A stretch of 64,000 nucleotides of DNA from Sipunculus nudus (lineage: Eukaryota > Annelida > Sipuncula > Golfingiida > Sipunculidae). How positions within the stretch are numbered: the stretch's first letter is position 1; each line of letters begins with the position of its first letter. The notes beneath the pieces were generated by a model. The model did not search any database. It saw only the letters and a list, made by a program, of their open reading frames with translations, and had not been told where the DNA came from. The stretch covers positions 55,846,159 to 55,910,158 of the forward strand of contig CM049313.1 of assembly GCA_026874595.1 (NCBI GenBank), read 5' to 3'. This document shows positions 23,646 to 37,661 of this stretch, one piece after another. Both the position numbers and the translations under genes were made by a program.

Positions 23646-25539
23646 AAGTCTGTTCCTTCTTGGTAATATGAGGTTGCTTTATATTCTCCACTCATGTACA
23701 GTGTTGTTTCTCCCTGACAAAGTGTAAAGGTTGGTGTATCTGGTCTCTTTCTAAACTTTTACCTTACACATTTACTAAAGCTAACCAATATAAGAAAAAT
23801 AAAAAAATTAGAGTATACAATGAAATAAAGTATACCATCACAAATTTTTTTTTCCCCTCAAGCCGGACAGGCCCAGGAGTTATTGACACTGATCTGCATG
23901 GCTGCCCACAGCAGTTCCCCATACCATGGCACTTCTGGCAGCTAGCTGTTAATTAATTAAGAGAGGTGATTGGAGTGACCCATTTTTACATAAAATTATA
24001 CAAAGTTCCCTTGTACAGTTAGAACTGATTGACCGTTAGTTTAATACATGAAACAGAAAACATAAAATAATAGTTTAAATACAAAATACTTATCAGTGAA
24101 AGCATGTCACAATGCAGTTCAACTTGGTGGGAAAATGAACCAGTGGGAAAATGAAAGAAAAAAGTCGTACAATTATGTCAGGTCAACTGCAACAGTAAAA
24201 GAGTTACATATCAGTGACCTTATTCCAGGTTTCCAAAGTGATTTTTCAAGGACTACCTAGGAAATAAAGATAAAAATGTGTGCCCTGTTCATAGACAGGT
24301 GGATGGCTTGACAGTCAGACAGACGATTGACAAAGATTGAATGCTACAGCTGCATTGACTTACAATACACTCAGTTAAATAAAGAAGGCTTGACATTCAA
24401 AATATGTCAATGTAAATATTCAACAAAAACATTTTCTTCCACTCATTGCGCAATCTTGATGCATTTTACTTGAATATATCTTAATTGAGGGAAACAGTCT
24501 GTAGATGTTCCTGCCTTGAAATGGATCAAGTCAGAGTAAAGATAATGCATGTCTACTACTGACACTGTGGATAAAGACAAGATGACATATTCATATTATT
24601 TGTGACATTTATTAGGACACACTAAGTACAATAATTATTAACTGAATCTTTGCAAAGTGATGGGTTGATATTTCTGGAAACATCATTTTCTGATAATAAT
24701 ATTTCACTGCTCTATATGGTGCATGTAACTTGATTAACAAATGGTCATTAACAAATGGTCAGAAGTATGGAAAAAAAATAGCACCGAGAGTGACAGAAGT
24801 GTCACTGACAGAAATATTATGATGCCCAACTTTCAATAATACAATAAGTTAACATAGAAAAAATTTAGTTGTAAAGAAGGCTTGACATTCATTCTTTAGT
24901 TGTAAAGAGCTGTAGTGACATCATGAAAAATACAAGAATAGAATCTCATGCGCTCCACTAACTGGTCAAAAAGGAATCATGAAATTTACACGTTGTTTCT
25001 GGAGAAATGATGTTGCCAGTCATTAGACTGTGAATGTCATTGTTGTACCTTTGGTATTTAGATTATGTTTGTAGCTCGCTCATGTTAGAGTCACTACATG
25101 AAAGGTGTGAGCCAATGCCTGCAGGTGGCAAAGTACGTGGCGGACAACCATACAAAAACCCACGAGTCGCGTTAATAGTACTGTTAGCTGCATCTGGCAA
25201 TAAGGCATGGCTTAGAAATGCTGGCAGGGTTATTGACGCAAGTGACTGAAATAGATCAAAGCCATAATGAAGCTGAGGTGATGGGCAAGCTGAGCATGTT
25301 CTGTCAGAATAAGACAAACAGTTGATTATGTTGTTTAGGATGTCCCTGCCCTTTACAGAGTGAATAAACAGGAATCAACTGACAATAATGCTTTGGTTTT
25401 CCAGAGCAAAGGTAAATGGATGACAATGCAGTTAATGAAAAACTAACCTCACAAAACCTATCAATATGAAATATATCACTATCCAACTAGGTTATCCTGA
25501 TTAGCAGATTAATAATATAATATTCAATATCACAGGGTA
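23646..25539. other. Mostly unassigned; decayed family B end near 24180-24380
   Basis: 24200-24380 holds degraded pieces of a family B 3' end ('ttattccaggtttccaa.g.gatttttca', 'gtgccctgtt.atagacagg', 'gacagtcagacagacg'). The rest is AT-rich without a credible gene. 25090-25270 is more GC-rich but has no family match. Confidence 0.4.
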
Positions 25540-25860
25540 AGATAACAAGAAATATAGTTCAACCTAGAAGGCAAAGAAATGTATTAACATTTAGCCTAGA
25601 AGGACAAGAAATGTAGTACATTTTAACAGAAATGGACAAGACATGTAGTACAAATGAACCTAAATGGACAAGAAATATAGAACAATTTAATATAGAAGTA
25701 TAAGTTATTTACAGGTATATGAAATATAGTACAATTTAACCTAAAAGTCCAGAATATATACATCTCTACCAAGAAGGCTGAGAAATAAGGCAGCAGTTAA
25801 TCTAGAAGAAAAAGAAAAAAGTATGTGTTAACCAAGAAGCCAAAGATATAAAGTACAACC
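25540..25860 (+). repeat. Degenerate minisatellite
   Basis: A loose tandem array of units like 'ggacaagaaatgtagtac' plus 'aatttaacctagaa'. The spacing is roughly 30-40 bp and irregular. Divergence is high. Confidence 0.6.
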
Positions 25861-26699
25861 AAAGTTTCATCAGAAAAGAATGAAAGAGAGAGTCCCTGTT
25901 CATGTTTAATGCAAAAACTTCTAGTCAATTTATTTATGACCTCTGTGAGAAAATTAGGCATTATAAGTGAATTGGGGACCTTTCTGCCAGGCATGAGACA
26001 CCATAAACTAGCCATAACATGACTGTGCAACACAAAGTTGTCATTAAATACAGCTGTTAAACTAAAGCAAATGATAAAAAGCTAAAGGATTGTCAAAAAA
26101 TACCATACTTTGTGGTTATACAGTTGAAACCCAGATTTTATTAATTAATTGCATTAACATTCATAAATTTTATACACATGCAAGAATTAAATGATGAATC
26201 CTGAAAGACATAAATATCTTAGCAATCTGCATTTGCCTGGAAAGTTACAACTAATCTAGTTAGTAGAAAAAAATCTTACAGAAATACAAGAAGTTCTGTA
26301 ATAAAATATTTGGTTGAGCAACAATCCAACACTCATTCAGACACAGTTTTTGTTCAGTTGTAGCTGCTTGTAAGGTTTTCATTCCCATTGAGAACATGTG
26401 CAGGAGTATATTACGAAATGCCAAAGTAATACTAAGTCTAGTTTATTCTTACCAAAACACTTCATTCAGGAATCAGGACGCAAGTATTTGTAAAACCCCA
26501 CATTTTAGCCAATTCTGCTAAAAGAAGGGTTGGGTTATCAGCCACTTTTTTCAGAAAGAAATTTTTGAAGAAATGTCAGCGCAGCTGAAGCTAATAATTA
26601 GTAAATTTCATCTGTAATAAAAATAAAAATGTTTGATAGTAGAGAAAAAAACTTATGTGCACAGTGACTTCATGAGAACCCCACTTGTTTTAACCTTTA
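25861..26699. other. AT-rich unique sequence
   Basis: Nothing recognised beyond short incidental ORFs. Confidence 0.45.
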
Positions 26700-27430
26700 T
26701 CATATTCAGAATTATATGTGCAGTATCTGATTTGTTTCTCACCATATAAAAGGCATGTGCTTCTGCATGCACACCAAAATGCCACATCACTAATTCACAA
26801 TTTTCACTTTATATGTATAACAATTATTACCTCTTAGTCCCAGCAGCAGGAGTCGATATTAGAAAAATATAACATTATCATTTTGTATTTTCTGTAAAAT
26901 TTTAGTCTTTTTCTGTTAGGTGTCACCATGGTAACAAGTAATCATGTCCAACAGCCACAAATAACTTCATCTAAGATTTGCTACCCATTCCTTTATGCAT
27001 CAGTTTCTGTCACCATTCTGCAGCATCCACATGCATCCAATAGAAACTTCACCATGGCTATCAGTGACAGCATCTCACTGTCCCGGACACAGATCATTTG
27101 ATGATTAAATATGCCCAGTGCAGCCTCAAAAACCACAATATTGCTCCTTAAGTGATCCATCAAGCTACTGTTGGATCAAACTCTTGTGCATCTTTTTTTC
27201 ATTTATTGTTGTGTCATGAGGCGGCATTTAAAATAATTGCATGCTGTTAGGTTGTCACAGAGGGCTGATATATTGCCTGTACATACTGCCCTGTGGGAGT
27301 TATTCCCCACCTAATAGAGTCATAATATAGTCTAGGCAGACATGCAGGCCATGAGCCATTGGTTATAGAGCTGACTGCGTCAGATTCACTTACACACCAA
27401 TGTCATATTCTGTTAGGATAGTCACTCCAT
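26700..27430. promoter_or_regulatory. Candidate conserved non-coding island with an X-box-like site
   Basis: Unique, motif-dense and less AT-rich sequence with no ORF of interest. GTCACCATGGTAAC at 26922-26935 fits the RFX X-box consensus perfectly. Function is inferred from composition and motif only. Confidence 0.3.
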
Positions 27431-27683
27431 CTGAATTTTATATTAAGCTCCATAAATTTACCATTTATTCTTGTTCTCAACATAATGATTTTTCAACCTC
27501 ACCTATTTCTTAAACTTTGAGACTATATATGTGTTCTTACTGAAGGCCTAATATCCAACCTGACTTATTTCTTAAGTTTATAGGTCCAACATTTTCTTCT
27601 TCATTTTGTAACAAGCATATTTCTTAATATTACATATCTTCTCACCAAGGACTTAATTTAAATCAGACTTATTCCTTAAAACA

Positions 27684-28107
27684 AATGACCCAGGGGTCAT
27701 GGCGCTTGGCTAAATAAGACATTCAAAAAAGGAGTTTTATCACCAGAATGTCTAATTTTGTAGGTGGTATCCCCATTCAACTGAAGCACAGCTTGGAGGA
27801 TATGGATAACAGAAACCAAATTTTAGGTTTCTAAGAAGATTTTTCATAGACCTCCCAGGATATTAAGTTAGAAGGTTCTGGGCCAAATGGTTACAACTTG
27901 TGCCCTGTAAACAGGTGACCAAATCTCTGAAGGTCTCAACAACAAAAAAATTAAGAAAATGTGTCAAATTTGAAAAAAATCCAGGTGGGGCCACCTGTCT
28001 GCAGGAACAGAGGAAACACTCCATTGTGAATGTGCATGCAAAGAATCATGGTGATCAATGCATTTGTTGTTCAGATACTGGATACTTTCAGTCAGCTGTG
28101 CTAAAAT
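27684..28107 (+). mobile_element. Family B element, old single-unit copy
   Basis: The head 'gacccaggggtcatggcgctt' (27687 on) is a decayed form of the GACCCATGGGTCATG...GCTCAGCTGA head. One core unit follows, with a GGTGGGGCCACC palindrome variant near 27985. The copy ends at 'cagtcagctgtgctaaaa' (28090-28107), a decayed form of the family end TCAGCTGAGCTAAAA. It shows that a whole B element can exist with a single core unit. Confidence 0.65.
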
Positions 28108-30770
28108 TTCAGTTAATTTTTTTTTTATATTTTGTGGAAAAGCACTGAACATTTAAACTTATATGAGCTGCTGCTGTGGAAAAAATTTTATCATGCATTC
28201 ATGGTGAATGTTCGCCATCATGTCACCACAATGAAGTCATAATAACAGAAGTGTACAAGAACTACGGTCACTATATGCCATTTTCTATTTGTATCAATGT
28301 TGTCAGTTTCTATTAGTATCAATGTTGCCGTTTTTTATCAGTATAAGTGTTGCCGATGATACAAGATTTCAGAAATCAGCAAACATGTAGTCTGCTTTGC
28401 AGTCCCCTCTATCTGTCCAAACTGTATTTGTCACCAATATTTACAAAGGTAACACAACTATGTATATATGTATGTATTATATGTGTATAAGCATGTTATA
28501 TGTTCAATGTTCAATTGCATTTATTTATTTATATTTGTACCATGGGCCACAAGGCCTTTTCTACAATAAAACATTTTCTTTTCTTTTCTGAATTTATTGG
28601 AGGACCAAGGGTAAATTATTACAGGACTAATTCCTAAGGAAATCAAATAAAATTTAGGGCAAGTCTGGTTGAAGATCCCCTGAGGTATTGGCATGCATGC
28701 ACTCTGTGAGTGCTATATTCATGAATCATTTGAAACTCTTAACCGGACTGCTGGGAATAAATTCTCTGAAATATCAGTTGGTCATCACCATCTTGGATAA
28801 TTACATGACAGCTACATCAGCCATAATATCCATAATTACACTAATCAAATTACCTTGATCAATAAAGGTGTGTGACAGATGATCACCCGGCAGAAGACAC
28901 CCAATCTAACCTGACACTCTACAACAGAAATGACTTTCTTTTGTCACTTATGGGGCACACTGGTGACTAATGTCTAATGAACAACCAAGGATAAAATATC
29001 AAAGGGCAAAATTATACCTTAGTGGAACTTCAGTATCCTGACACAAATTGAAGTCTCAAGAATGATCTTGTTCTGATCTCAGTCTCTGTCTTGGTCTAAG
29101 ACACAACTTTTAAGTTTCCTTAGCAAAAGGTGTTACTGTGGTAGGCTTTATTTCAGCGAGGCTAACATTTTGAGATTTCTTCATTTTGAACATTTCACAA
29201 GGGTTTCATTTTCACGATTGCACCAGAACCTGTAAAATCTAATTATAGCAGGATCTGTACTGAATTAAAGTTTAGAAAAAAAACCTACAATACCCAACAA
29301 ATTACTGGTTCAGTCATTAAACTAAGACTTGTAACACTGTCAATCTGTCTCACATTATGTGTGTACGGCTAATGCATGGGCCAGATTTGACACCAGGCAC
29401 AAATTAGTTGGTGATGTTATAATGAAGTTGTTTTCAGAGGTCATCTTAGTTGATGGGACATCTTATTCCTGAGGGTTTCATATTCACTATTATTTCGCAT
29501 TAGCGAATATCACAAAACTAAACCCCTCGCGAACAAAAACGCAACCACAGTACATGTCCAAACTTTTTTTCAGTTGGCCTAGCTGGTAGGAATACAGCAT
29601 TAACTGCCTATGGATGGCTCCCTGATATTTTGTGGGGACACTGACTCTGATATAAGGAAGCAGAGGACAGCTGTGAAAATTTAACATTATGGTCTCAAGC
29701 TTTCTGTTTTATTTAATCCCTTGGTCTCTGCCTTGGCCTCTTGTCTCAGATCCTATGGTTTTGGAACCCATGATCTTGATCACAGTCTTGGAATTGCCAA
29801 TCTTGACCACATCATCTCTTCCTGACACTGTGTGAATGATTTGTGGATCCTATGTTCTGTAGCTTTCTGTTGATAGACATTTGCTGTTGGTATTCTGTCT
29901 AAGGTCATTGAGTCCTGTGGCAAATTAAATGAGGATATTTTTTTCTCAGATCCTGTGAAAGCTGAGATGTGTCTAGATGTCATTCAGATGTCACCCAAAT
30001 GTCATCCTGATCCAAAATACTGGAAAATATCTGAGCATTTATACAAACAAAATTTCTGTAGTCTCTATGATCTTGCTTTATTTTAATTTTCCTTCCAATG
30101 TTTTTTTAAATGATTGCTGATGCAGTTCCAAGAGTTTCCACTGACAACATTAGGTTTTACTGTGAGTCTTTTATAACACAACAACTTTCAGTGTTCTGGA
30201 CAATAAGCAAAGCACACTTTTTGGACTGTAATAAAGGGGTGTTAAAGACCAAATGGAACTGGACGTTTCCTTTGACCACATGTTCAAAAAGGCTGTCCCT
30301 TTGTTACAGTGTCTTACCTCAGTAAAAGATATTTACAAATTTCATACCTTTTTGATATAAATATGAACATGTAGCTCCATAAAGATGAATGTGCCACAGC
30401 TATAATTTCAATAATGGCAGTGTTATTAAAGCAAATAAAGTAAACATCTTTCCTTATATTAAGCTAATGTAAAAATACACATGTAGAAGGTGTAAGCATG
30501 AAGCCTGGTGTTCTACTGACAAGTGTTTGTTTTGATAAAAACACTTTTAATTATTTGTTTATCAGATTTTTATATTGTAAGTTCTCAACCAGAATGTAAG
30601 TTGAATTAACATGCAAAATGTCCATGTATTGGAATATACAGTAGAGCACCATTTTTCTGAAAGCGCTGGGGAACAAGCTTTTCTTTTGGGAAAAAGAACA
30701 ATTTTCGGGAAATCTTTCAGGGGTCTAGCAGCAAGTTCATATGACAGTTAATGGTTTATTTAATTAATTT
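28108..30770. other. AT-rich sequence, unassigned apart from a small tandem repeat
   Basis: Three imperfect 24-26 bp units 'tttctattagtatcaatgtt' occur at 28281-28355. Otherwise no gene is recognised; short ORFs lack supporting signals. Confidence 0.45.
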
Positions 30771-30985
30771 GGAAATTCTACTTGGGGAGATCACCGTTAC
30801 CAGGATCTCTACTAGGAGAGATCAAAATTTGGATCTCATCTAGCTTTAGTCTAGCAGAAATCACAATCATAATCTCTCCTACAGGAAATTAAAATCTTGA
30901 TAGGATAGTTTCCTACATGACCATAAATAAAAATATAAATTGTTATAGGATTTTCAGTAGGATTTTAATTTCTTGATTGTAATTT
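30770..30985. repeat. Self-similar inverted-repeat patch (possible MITE)
   Basis: Alternating 'gatctc..ctaggagagatc' and 'aatctctcctac' words form many short inverted repeats, similar in style to the 38631-39014 element. Outer ends are unclear. Confidence 0.35.
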
Positions 30986-31052
30986 CCACTGTGACATATA
31001 ACATATTATCTAAGTAAAAAAGAGGATTCAAAGCCATGTAATTTATTATTAA

Positions 31053-31087
<35 letters not shown>

Positions 31088-33250
31088 AAATAACTAACAA
31101 ACATAACTTCATGGGAAGACACCTTCTAATTCAAAGCATATACTAATAGGAAATATTGTTAGATTTCCATGTAATCTACAATTCAATGTTTAAACAGTTA
31201 TGTCATTTGTCAAACATTTATTTATGTATTTCTGATGAATTAAGAGAAACCCCACGTGATTATAAAAGGATCAGTATGTACAAACATGCAGGGAAGAGAG
31301 CTTGTGTACACAACTGCAGTGATGCAGACTGCCATCACCATGGCAACCAGACCTGTCAGGACAGGTGGGGAACTGTTCCAGGTAACAATTCCGCGGTCTA
31401 GATCACTGGTGTTGCAAAATATCACAGATCCGTAATCATGTTTACAAGCCACTGGGGTCTCTCTTAATGCTTCCATGGCTAATGCCCTGTTGATCCTTGC
31501 ATTACCCTGGAAGCTCTTGAACAGTCCCCGGCTGCCCATACTCTCAGGATTTTGATGTAATTAATTATGTGATAATGAGCTGTGGGCTGCCTCATTTTCA
31601 GACTGCATCCTGAGATGCAACGTGCAAGGCACCTCAAATCTGCATTTTAAAATCCTTCCTTGTGCATTTTGCTGATGCAAGTAGATTTGTAATACCACAA
31701 TGTAAACAAGTCATTCAATGTTAATCATTAATGTCCTTTTTTTTCTTCTGGTTTTTGCTGGATTATCTGTTAGTGTTGGATTATCTGTAAGTATGGGATT
31801 TTCATGGAGGTAAAATGAAAACATGTAAGCCTGTTTAATTAGATTGAATTGCATAGGAATAATATGAAAATATGAAACTATAACATACTAATCAGATTAT
31901 TATAATTTCAATTTTGTGTTTCCAGTAATGAAGAATATGCCCAACCATTCATTTTGCAAAGCCATTAGAAACCATAAAATGAAGAAACAAGGGACCCATG
32001 GCTCAACTGAAGTTGACCTTGAAGTTAAAAATCTAAATAATATCAAATGGAAAAAAAGTCTGAGAGGTACAGGTAATAATGGCCATGGATGGTTGATATG
32101 ATTGAAGACATTGTTGCAAATGATATTTTGTGATGTGACCATATTTTTCCTGATGTTCAAACTGAAGCATGTAAGCAGTTAGTAAATATAAAATCTATAC
32201 TATTACAATGATCATTGGTTGCCTTTGTGATAAGCTGTTGACAGTTCAGAATTTTACACATTTGTCCAATTAGATACTATTTCATTTATTAAACCAAATT
32301 TTTAATTTATATTTTATTAAATGTAGACAGTTGCCATAACATTCCTGCTCAATGGGTGGAAGGACTTGATGCTGGGTGCAAGGGATGGGGGGATAATGAG
32401 CGGAGTTACAACTCCTCTGTACCTGTGTATATATTTTCTTTATTTAATACATTTTATACAGATGCAATAAAACAATTGTTCCAGTGTTCAGGTGCAAGGA
32501 CTCAATGGTGAGAGTTACAAAACCCTTGCAAATACATACGGGATATGAAATTAAAGTTCAACAGTGCTTACAGGGAAAAAAAGTTCATTCATAATTATTA
32601 AATATTTAAAATCAGGCAGAGAGATGGAAAAACATAATCACTTTGCATTAGATTCTCATTTTTTTTATTACATCAAATTTTTATAAATTTTACATGTTTA
32701 TCAGTTTTACTATACATTTACAGTATAACATATATATCTGAATTTTTATGTTGATTCATAATTCTAAATTGCATCATTATTTATAGCTAATTTGGTCAGG
32801 TAACATCAAACTATGCAGACAGATGTCTGTATCTTTATAAAATATATTTCTTTTAAATTTGCATAACTAAGTATATCTGAAAATAACACTTGATTCAGAA
32901 TTCACAATTTTTATTAATTTTAATTGCACCTTTATTTATCAATGATTTAGCTCATATATTATCAAATTATGCCTACTAATGAGTTTTACCATATTCTAAT
33001 TTTCTTAAGTTATTTTAAAGAAAACTAATTACTTTAAAAATGCTATGTTACCACAACATGGCATCTGCTGGATTACTCCTTGAATTTCTACTTCAAGAAA
33101 AATGTTGTACATCGGAGTGGAAAGAGCTTTACAATTAAGGAAGCACAGTTTAAATAAAAACAATCATTGCAATACACTTGGTGGGGGGGGTGTCATGAAA
33201 AGAACTGTAAATCTGTGACAGCAGGGGTGCTCTACCAGTGTTGCATCACT
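30986..33250. other. Unassigned, with an (AC)n(AT)n microsatellite and a GC-richer island
   Basis: (AC)11 at about 31053-31074 is followed by AT repeats to about 31086. A GC-richer, unique island at 31240-31640 contains ATCACCATGGCAAC (31334-31347), a loose RFX X-box match, and a 99-codon minus-strand ORF of doubtful reality. A decayed family B/C head lies near 31985-32010. The remainder is AT-rich with no gene. Confidence 0.4.
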
Positions 33251-33490
33251 AATAAGGTTACCCAGGCAGGGCTGTAGTGACCAGAAGTGGGCAGCTTGGA
33301 TCTTGACAATGCAAATGAATACAATAGAGCCTCTGAAAAAACTTCAATAACAAGCCTAATTTTTTAGCTTTTATTTTCAAATTTCAGAATTTGACAGATT
33401 AAATCCTTCTGTGTACCTGCTGTGAAAATTAAATCAAATGTACTTACAGGAAGAAACAAGGGACCCATGGGTCACAGCCCTCAGCTGTAA
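33250..33490 (+). mobile_element. Family C fragment with a B/C head inserted
   Basis: 33325-33450 matches family C across the site occupied at 6107-8093 ('cttcaataacaagcctaatttt'), giving the empty site. At about 33450 the C sequence stops after 'cttacagg' and a new head (GACCCATGGGTC at 33462-33473) starts in an A-rich stretch. Confidence 0.65.
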
Positions 33491-35090
33491 TATATAATCA
33501 CAAAATAAGACTTTAAAGAGGAGGGAGAGTATTATGAGTTGAAATTCTGTTTAACTCAAGTTATGTAAGATTATGATAATATCCTTGGAGACAGGGAAAG
33601 GATTAATGTCATTTATATTATAAACAGTTGGAAATGGTGTGCTAATGTCACATAGGTTTTGACCTGGCCATATAACTTTATCTACATTGCAGTAGAATTA
33701 TTTGAAAAAAAAAACTATCCATTATCAGTCATGTTAATTATGTTTTTTTTTACAAATGAGTTAACTGTTATTTAATAATAACAGGTTATTCCTGCCCAAG
33801 AGTAGCATTAGCACAAATAATATAAGTTGAACCATTTATTATATAATAATAACAAATATTGTGTCAAATATAATTTAAATTAAAAATAAAAACAGTATCA
33901 TCTGAAAAGATTTTTTAATAATATAATCGAAATAAATGATTATTAAAATAATATTAAAGAATATATTCATTCATGAATGTATTCATGGATACATTTTGAA
34001 AGTATTTGCATCATGTCTGGTATTTATTTAGTTTCAGCTAAACAAAGTGTTTGAGAATCCAGAATATACAAATTTCACAAATTTTAATAATGATCATCAG
34101 TACCCAGTTTTATGGCTTTAATTTATATTAAAAAAAATAATTATTATATTCACTTTGGACTACTTTTACATTATTCTACGCACTAGACATAACAAGTCTT
34201 ATGACAATTATTAACATTACTGAAATCATAATGAGAACTTGTAAAAGATCCGATTTTTTTTCATATCAGAAAAAAATTAAAAGTTATCTCAGCTATGAAA
34301 CCATTCTATGTGTAAAAAAATAACCAAAGGATTAGAACACTCTATAAATTATACAAGGAGCAAACTGCAAATTGGCAAGTTTAATTTTATTATCTGAAAT
34401 AAAAGAAACAGTAATATAAATTTTGATTATTTACATATTTTAGATAGCTGATACAGCCACGAGTCTTAATGTCATAAGTGAAAATTTTGACATCATTACT
34501 CAGTACTTGTCTGAGTCAAATTTAAAAATTTTGACATATTTTAATTTTTTTTTGAAATTTTGAAATCAATATAAATTAACAAGCTGAAACACTTGTAAAA
34601 GACCTGGAAATTTAGATTAATATTATCAACTGCATCTTTGTCTATCACAAATTTCCTTCATGTTATCCCTTATAGTAAAGAACAATATAATTTAATTTTT
34701 TTTTCATTGTTAAAATTGAAATGGAAAATACCATAGGTGACTCCATGGTGTTTTTTGGAATACATTATCATCCATCCATTAAAATCCATAAAACATCAGT
34801 AATTGCAAGGTAATTCCCTGGTACTCATCAACTATCAAATTCCTTTTCTATTAGTTTATCTTTAAATTATTATTGTAGACCTATAAAAATTTATTTATTG
34901 TTTGTTTATTGTTACTTTGTTGGCCAAAACAACTAATAGATGAGTATGGTTGGACACGTGAATCATTTTTGGCAAGCCATAAGCTGCCTGGCTGACCAGT
35001 AAATGCCCCGCCTCAAGCGCACATTATTTGCCTGAAAGGTCATAAGGTGACATACAGGTGGCTGAAATCCTTATGAGTGCATGATATTAA
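33491..35090. other. Very AT-rich sequence
   Basis: No gene. Long A/T runs throughout. A short GC-richer patch at 34960-35040 has no recognisable content. Confidence 0.5.
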
Positions 35091-35706
35091 AATTATATCC
35101 ACAGAAGTTACAGGAAAAATTTTGCCATGGTCAATTCTGGGCAAAATTAAGGTAATGATTTTATATTTATGCTAATAACTTATGAAATTGGAAAAATTCA
35201 GAACTAATTTTGGGTATACAATTAAATCTTGATTAAATAATGTTATAACCCTGACAAAAAAATCCCTACCTTCAGCTATTCTAATGTTAAGGGAGTAAAT
35301 ATATTTCATGATTTTTTACGAAGTGCATTATGTTGGGGTCCATAAATTTAAGAATTTTAAAGTGTTGAACTTATTTCTGGTATGTATACATAGGAAATAT
35401 ATAGAGGAATTAATATATTAAAAATTATCAATATCAGGTCAGTGGCTTTGATATTAGGCAGTCTTGAAGTGTAACAATGGGTTTTTATGGAAAATGGAGG
35501 TTTTTTCTTAATATCTTAAAGTAACAAAGTCATAGTGACCCAATTTTCAGTATGGTCGGAGATTTTGGGGACATCTAATGGTATGCCGAACTTCAGATTC
35601 TTTGGTCCAACTGTTTCAAAAGGAGCCAGTTTAACAGAAGGACGGATGGACTGACAGCCGACGGACAATGGACCATGACTATAGCTCAGATGATTTAAAG
35701 GAACTA
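35091..35706 (+). mobile_element. Family C repeat
   Basis: It follows the family order from 'gaagttacagg' through 'ttctggtatgt', 'ttgatattaggcag' and 'acccaattttcagtatggt' to a short 'gacggacaatggacc' tract and a decayed end 'agctcagatgatttaaagg'. Non-coding. Confidence 0.65.
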
Positions 35707-36128
35707 AAAACGTGCAAAAAATTCAGTCAAAGATGAACAGAATTTAAGGTACTGATTTCATATTTATGCTAATAACTTTAATGAAAAATTTAGATTGGGT
35801 AAACAGTTAATTCTGGATTAAATGAAGTTACATCCCTAAAAAAAAAGTCTCTATATATTAAACAGTCCAGAAGTGTGACAATAGGTTTTTAATGGAAAAT
35901 TGAGTTTTTTTCTTAATTTCTGGAAGAACAAAGTCACAATTACCCAGAGTTTGGTTTAGTAGGATATCTTTCAGACATCTAACAGTATGCCAAATTTTGG
36001 ATATGTAGGTCTTAGTTTTAAACAATCCAGTGTAATGGGTGGATGGATGGATGAACAGACAAACAGATGGACAATGGATAAAGGACCAGGACTATAGCTC
36101 AGATAACTTATAGTCAGCTGAGCTAAAA
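35707..36128 (+). mobile_element. Family C repeat, second tandem copy with intact end hairpin
   Basis: A second, shortened C unit directly follows the first. It ends with a hairpin at 36095-36125 (TAGCTCAG ... CTGAGCTA, with an inner stem) and then AAAA. This is the clearest terminal hairpin of the B/C type in the window. Confidence 0.65.
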
Positions 36129-37660
36129 TTTCTTACAGTCAGTCTCAAAATAAAATACTGATTTCTGATGATAAACATATGATGACCATTCATCCTGCAT
36201 ACACCAAACCTCTTGAATATGCATTCTTTTTTTTCTATACTATATCGATTTTGATGCAATTCATTGTGTAAAAAAGATGATTTGGCTACCACTACATCCT
36301 TAGACTAAACATGCATACAAGGCTCCTCAGGTTTTAAAATCACCTTGTTTAATGCAATAAGAAAGTTTAAATAAACCAATGTTCTTATCATTTTGAGGTT
36401 TTACCTGGATTACTTGTTGGAGAGGGATTTTCATGATGGGGATAAAACTGTCTGCATCATAAATAATAATCAAAATACAAGGGAGGTTTCCTTTGATTGA
36501 ACTGTAAGGAAAATCAATAAATGTAAAACTGATGTGAATTTAACAAAGCATGTTAATAATAATAACAACTGGTTGTAAATAACATATTTCACTAGGTGTC
36601 CAAATTAAATCTTCCTGTTTTAAAATACAGTTGATGGTCCTGAGCATAAAGATTGTAGATGCTGCTCACTACCATTTAGATAAGAGTTTTTTTATCATAT
36701 TCCCATCATCAAGGTTTTCAATACATCTGTCTTCTTTTAGATGCAGGCATCTCATGGGGTTTACAGGGTGTACTTTATATATTTACACTGGCTATTGTCT
36801 TGGTTTACCTCTTGTCTTCCTATGTGAATAACAAACCCATTTGGCTAGCTCAGATAGAATTCTTATCTTGATGTGCATGTCTGCTCTGGAGGCCATGTAA
36901 TTCCCAAATCAAGTCAGCAAGACTAAATAGGCCACACTGGAAAAATGTTCTACAAACTCACATCAAACAAAAAAAATCACAAAGTGGGTGAATTTCTTTC
37001 TATCAAGCTTGCTTGCTTTCAGTTTTAATTTTAAATTTACCTGTTGAGACACAATTAATGATGTTATCAGTATGCTCGAGGAATACAAAAATTAAATTCT
37101 TGCGACAGTACATTTGAACAACACAGAATTTTTTTTTATTCCCCCATGATACTTTTAAAAATGATTAGAAGGGATCAAAGCAAGAGCATCACTAAATATT
37201 AATGAGAACTAAGTGCACATTTGTATAAAAGAAATTCATACTGATCCATTAAAACAGAAGTGGCCATTTTATATAGAACATTTTATTTTCTGGTGTGGCC
37301 TCACCTGATTTTCAAAGTACCTGACTCTGCTAACCCCAGCAGAGATTGGCTTACGATGCTTATGAGTATTTATTTCAGTAAGTAATGTGAGGGAGTTTTC
37401 ACAAAATAAAACTGAAAATTTAACAAGATATACTATTCGTAAACCAGATCTGTAATAAAGAAAACTCTGCAGCAAAGATTTTGATATTCCAGCTATCAAG
37501 ATATTTCAAGAAAAATTAAGTGCATCTGAAATTAGCAGCCCTATATGTTATCTTAATTAGGAAAAATATTCACTAAAATGATGAGGTGCTTCTATAATCA
37601 TTTCTTAACCATAGCTTAGTATATATATTTTGCATCCATTTTCTTTTAATTAACAGAGCC
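36129..37660. other. AT-rich unique sequence
   Basis: No gene or repeat recognised. Confidence 0.45.
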
Positions 37661-37661
37661 A

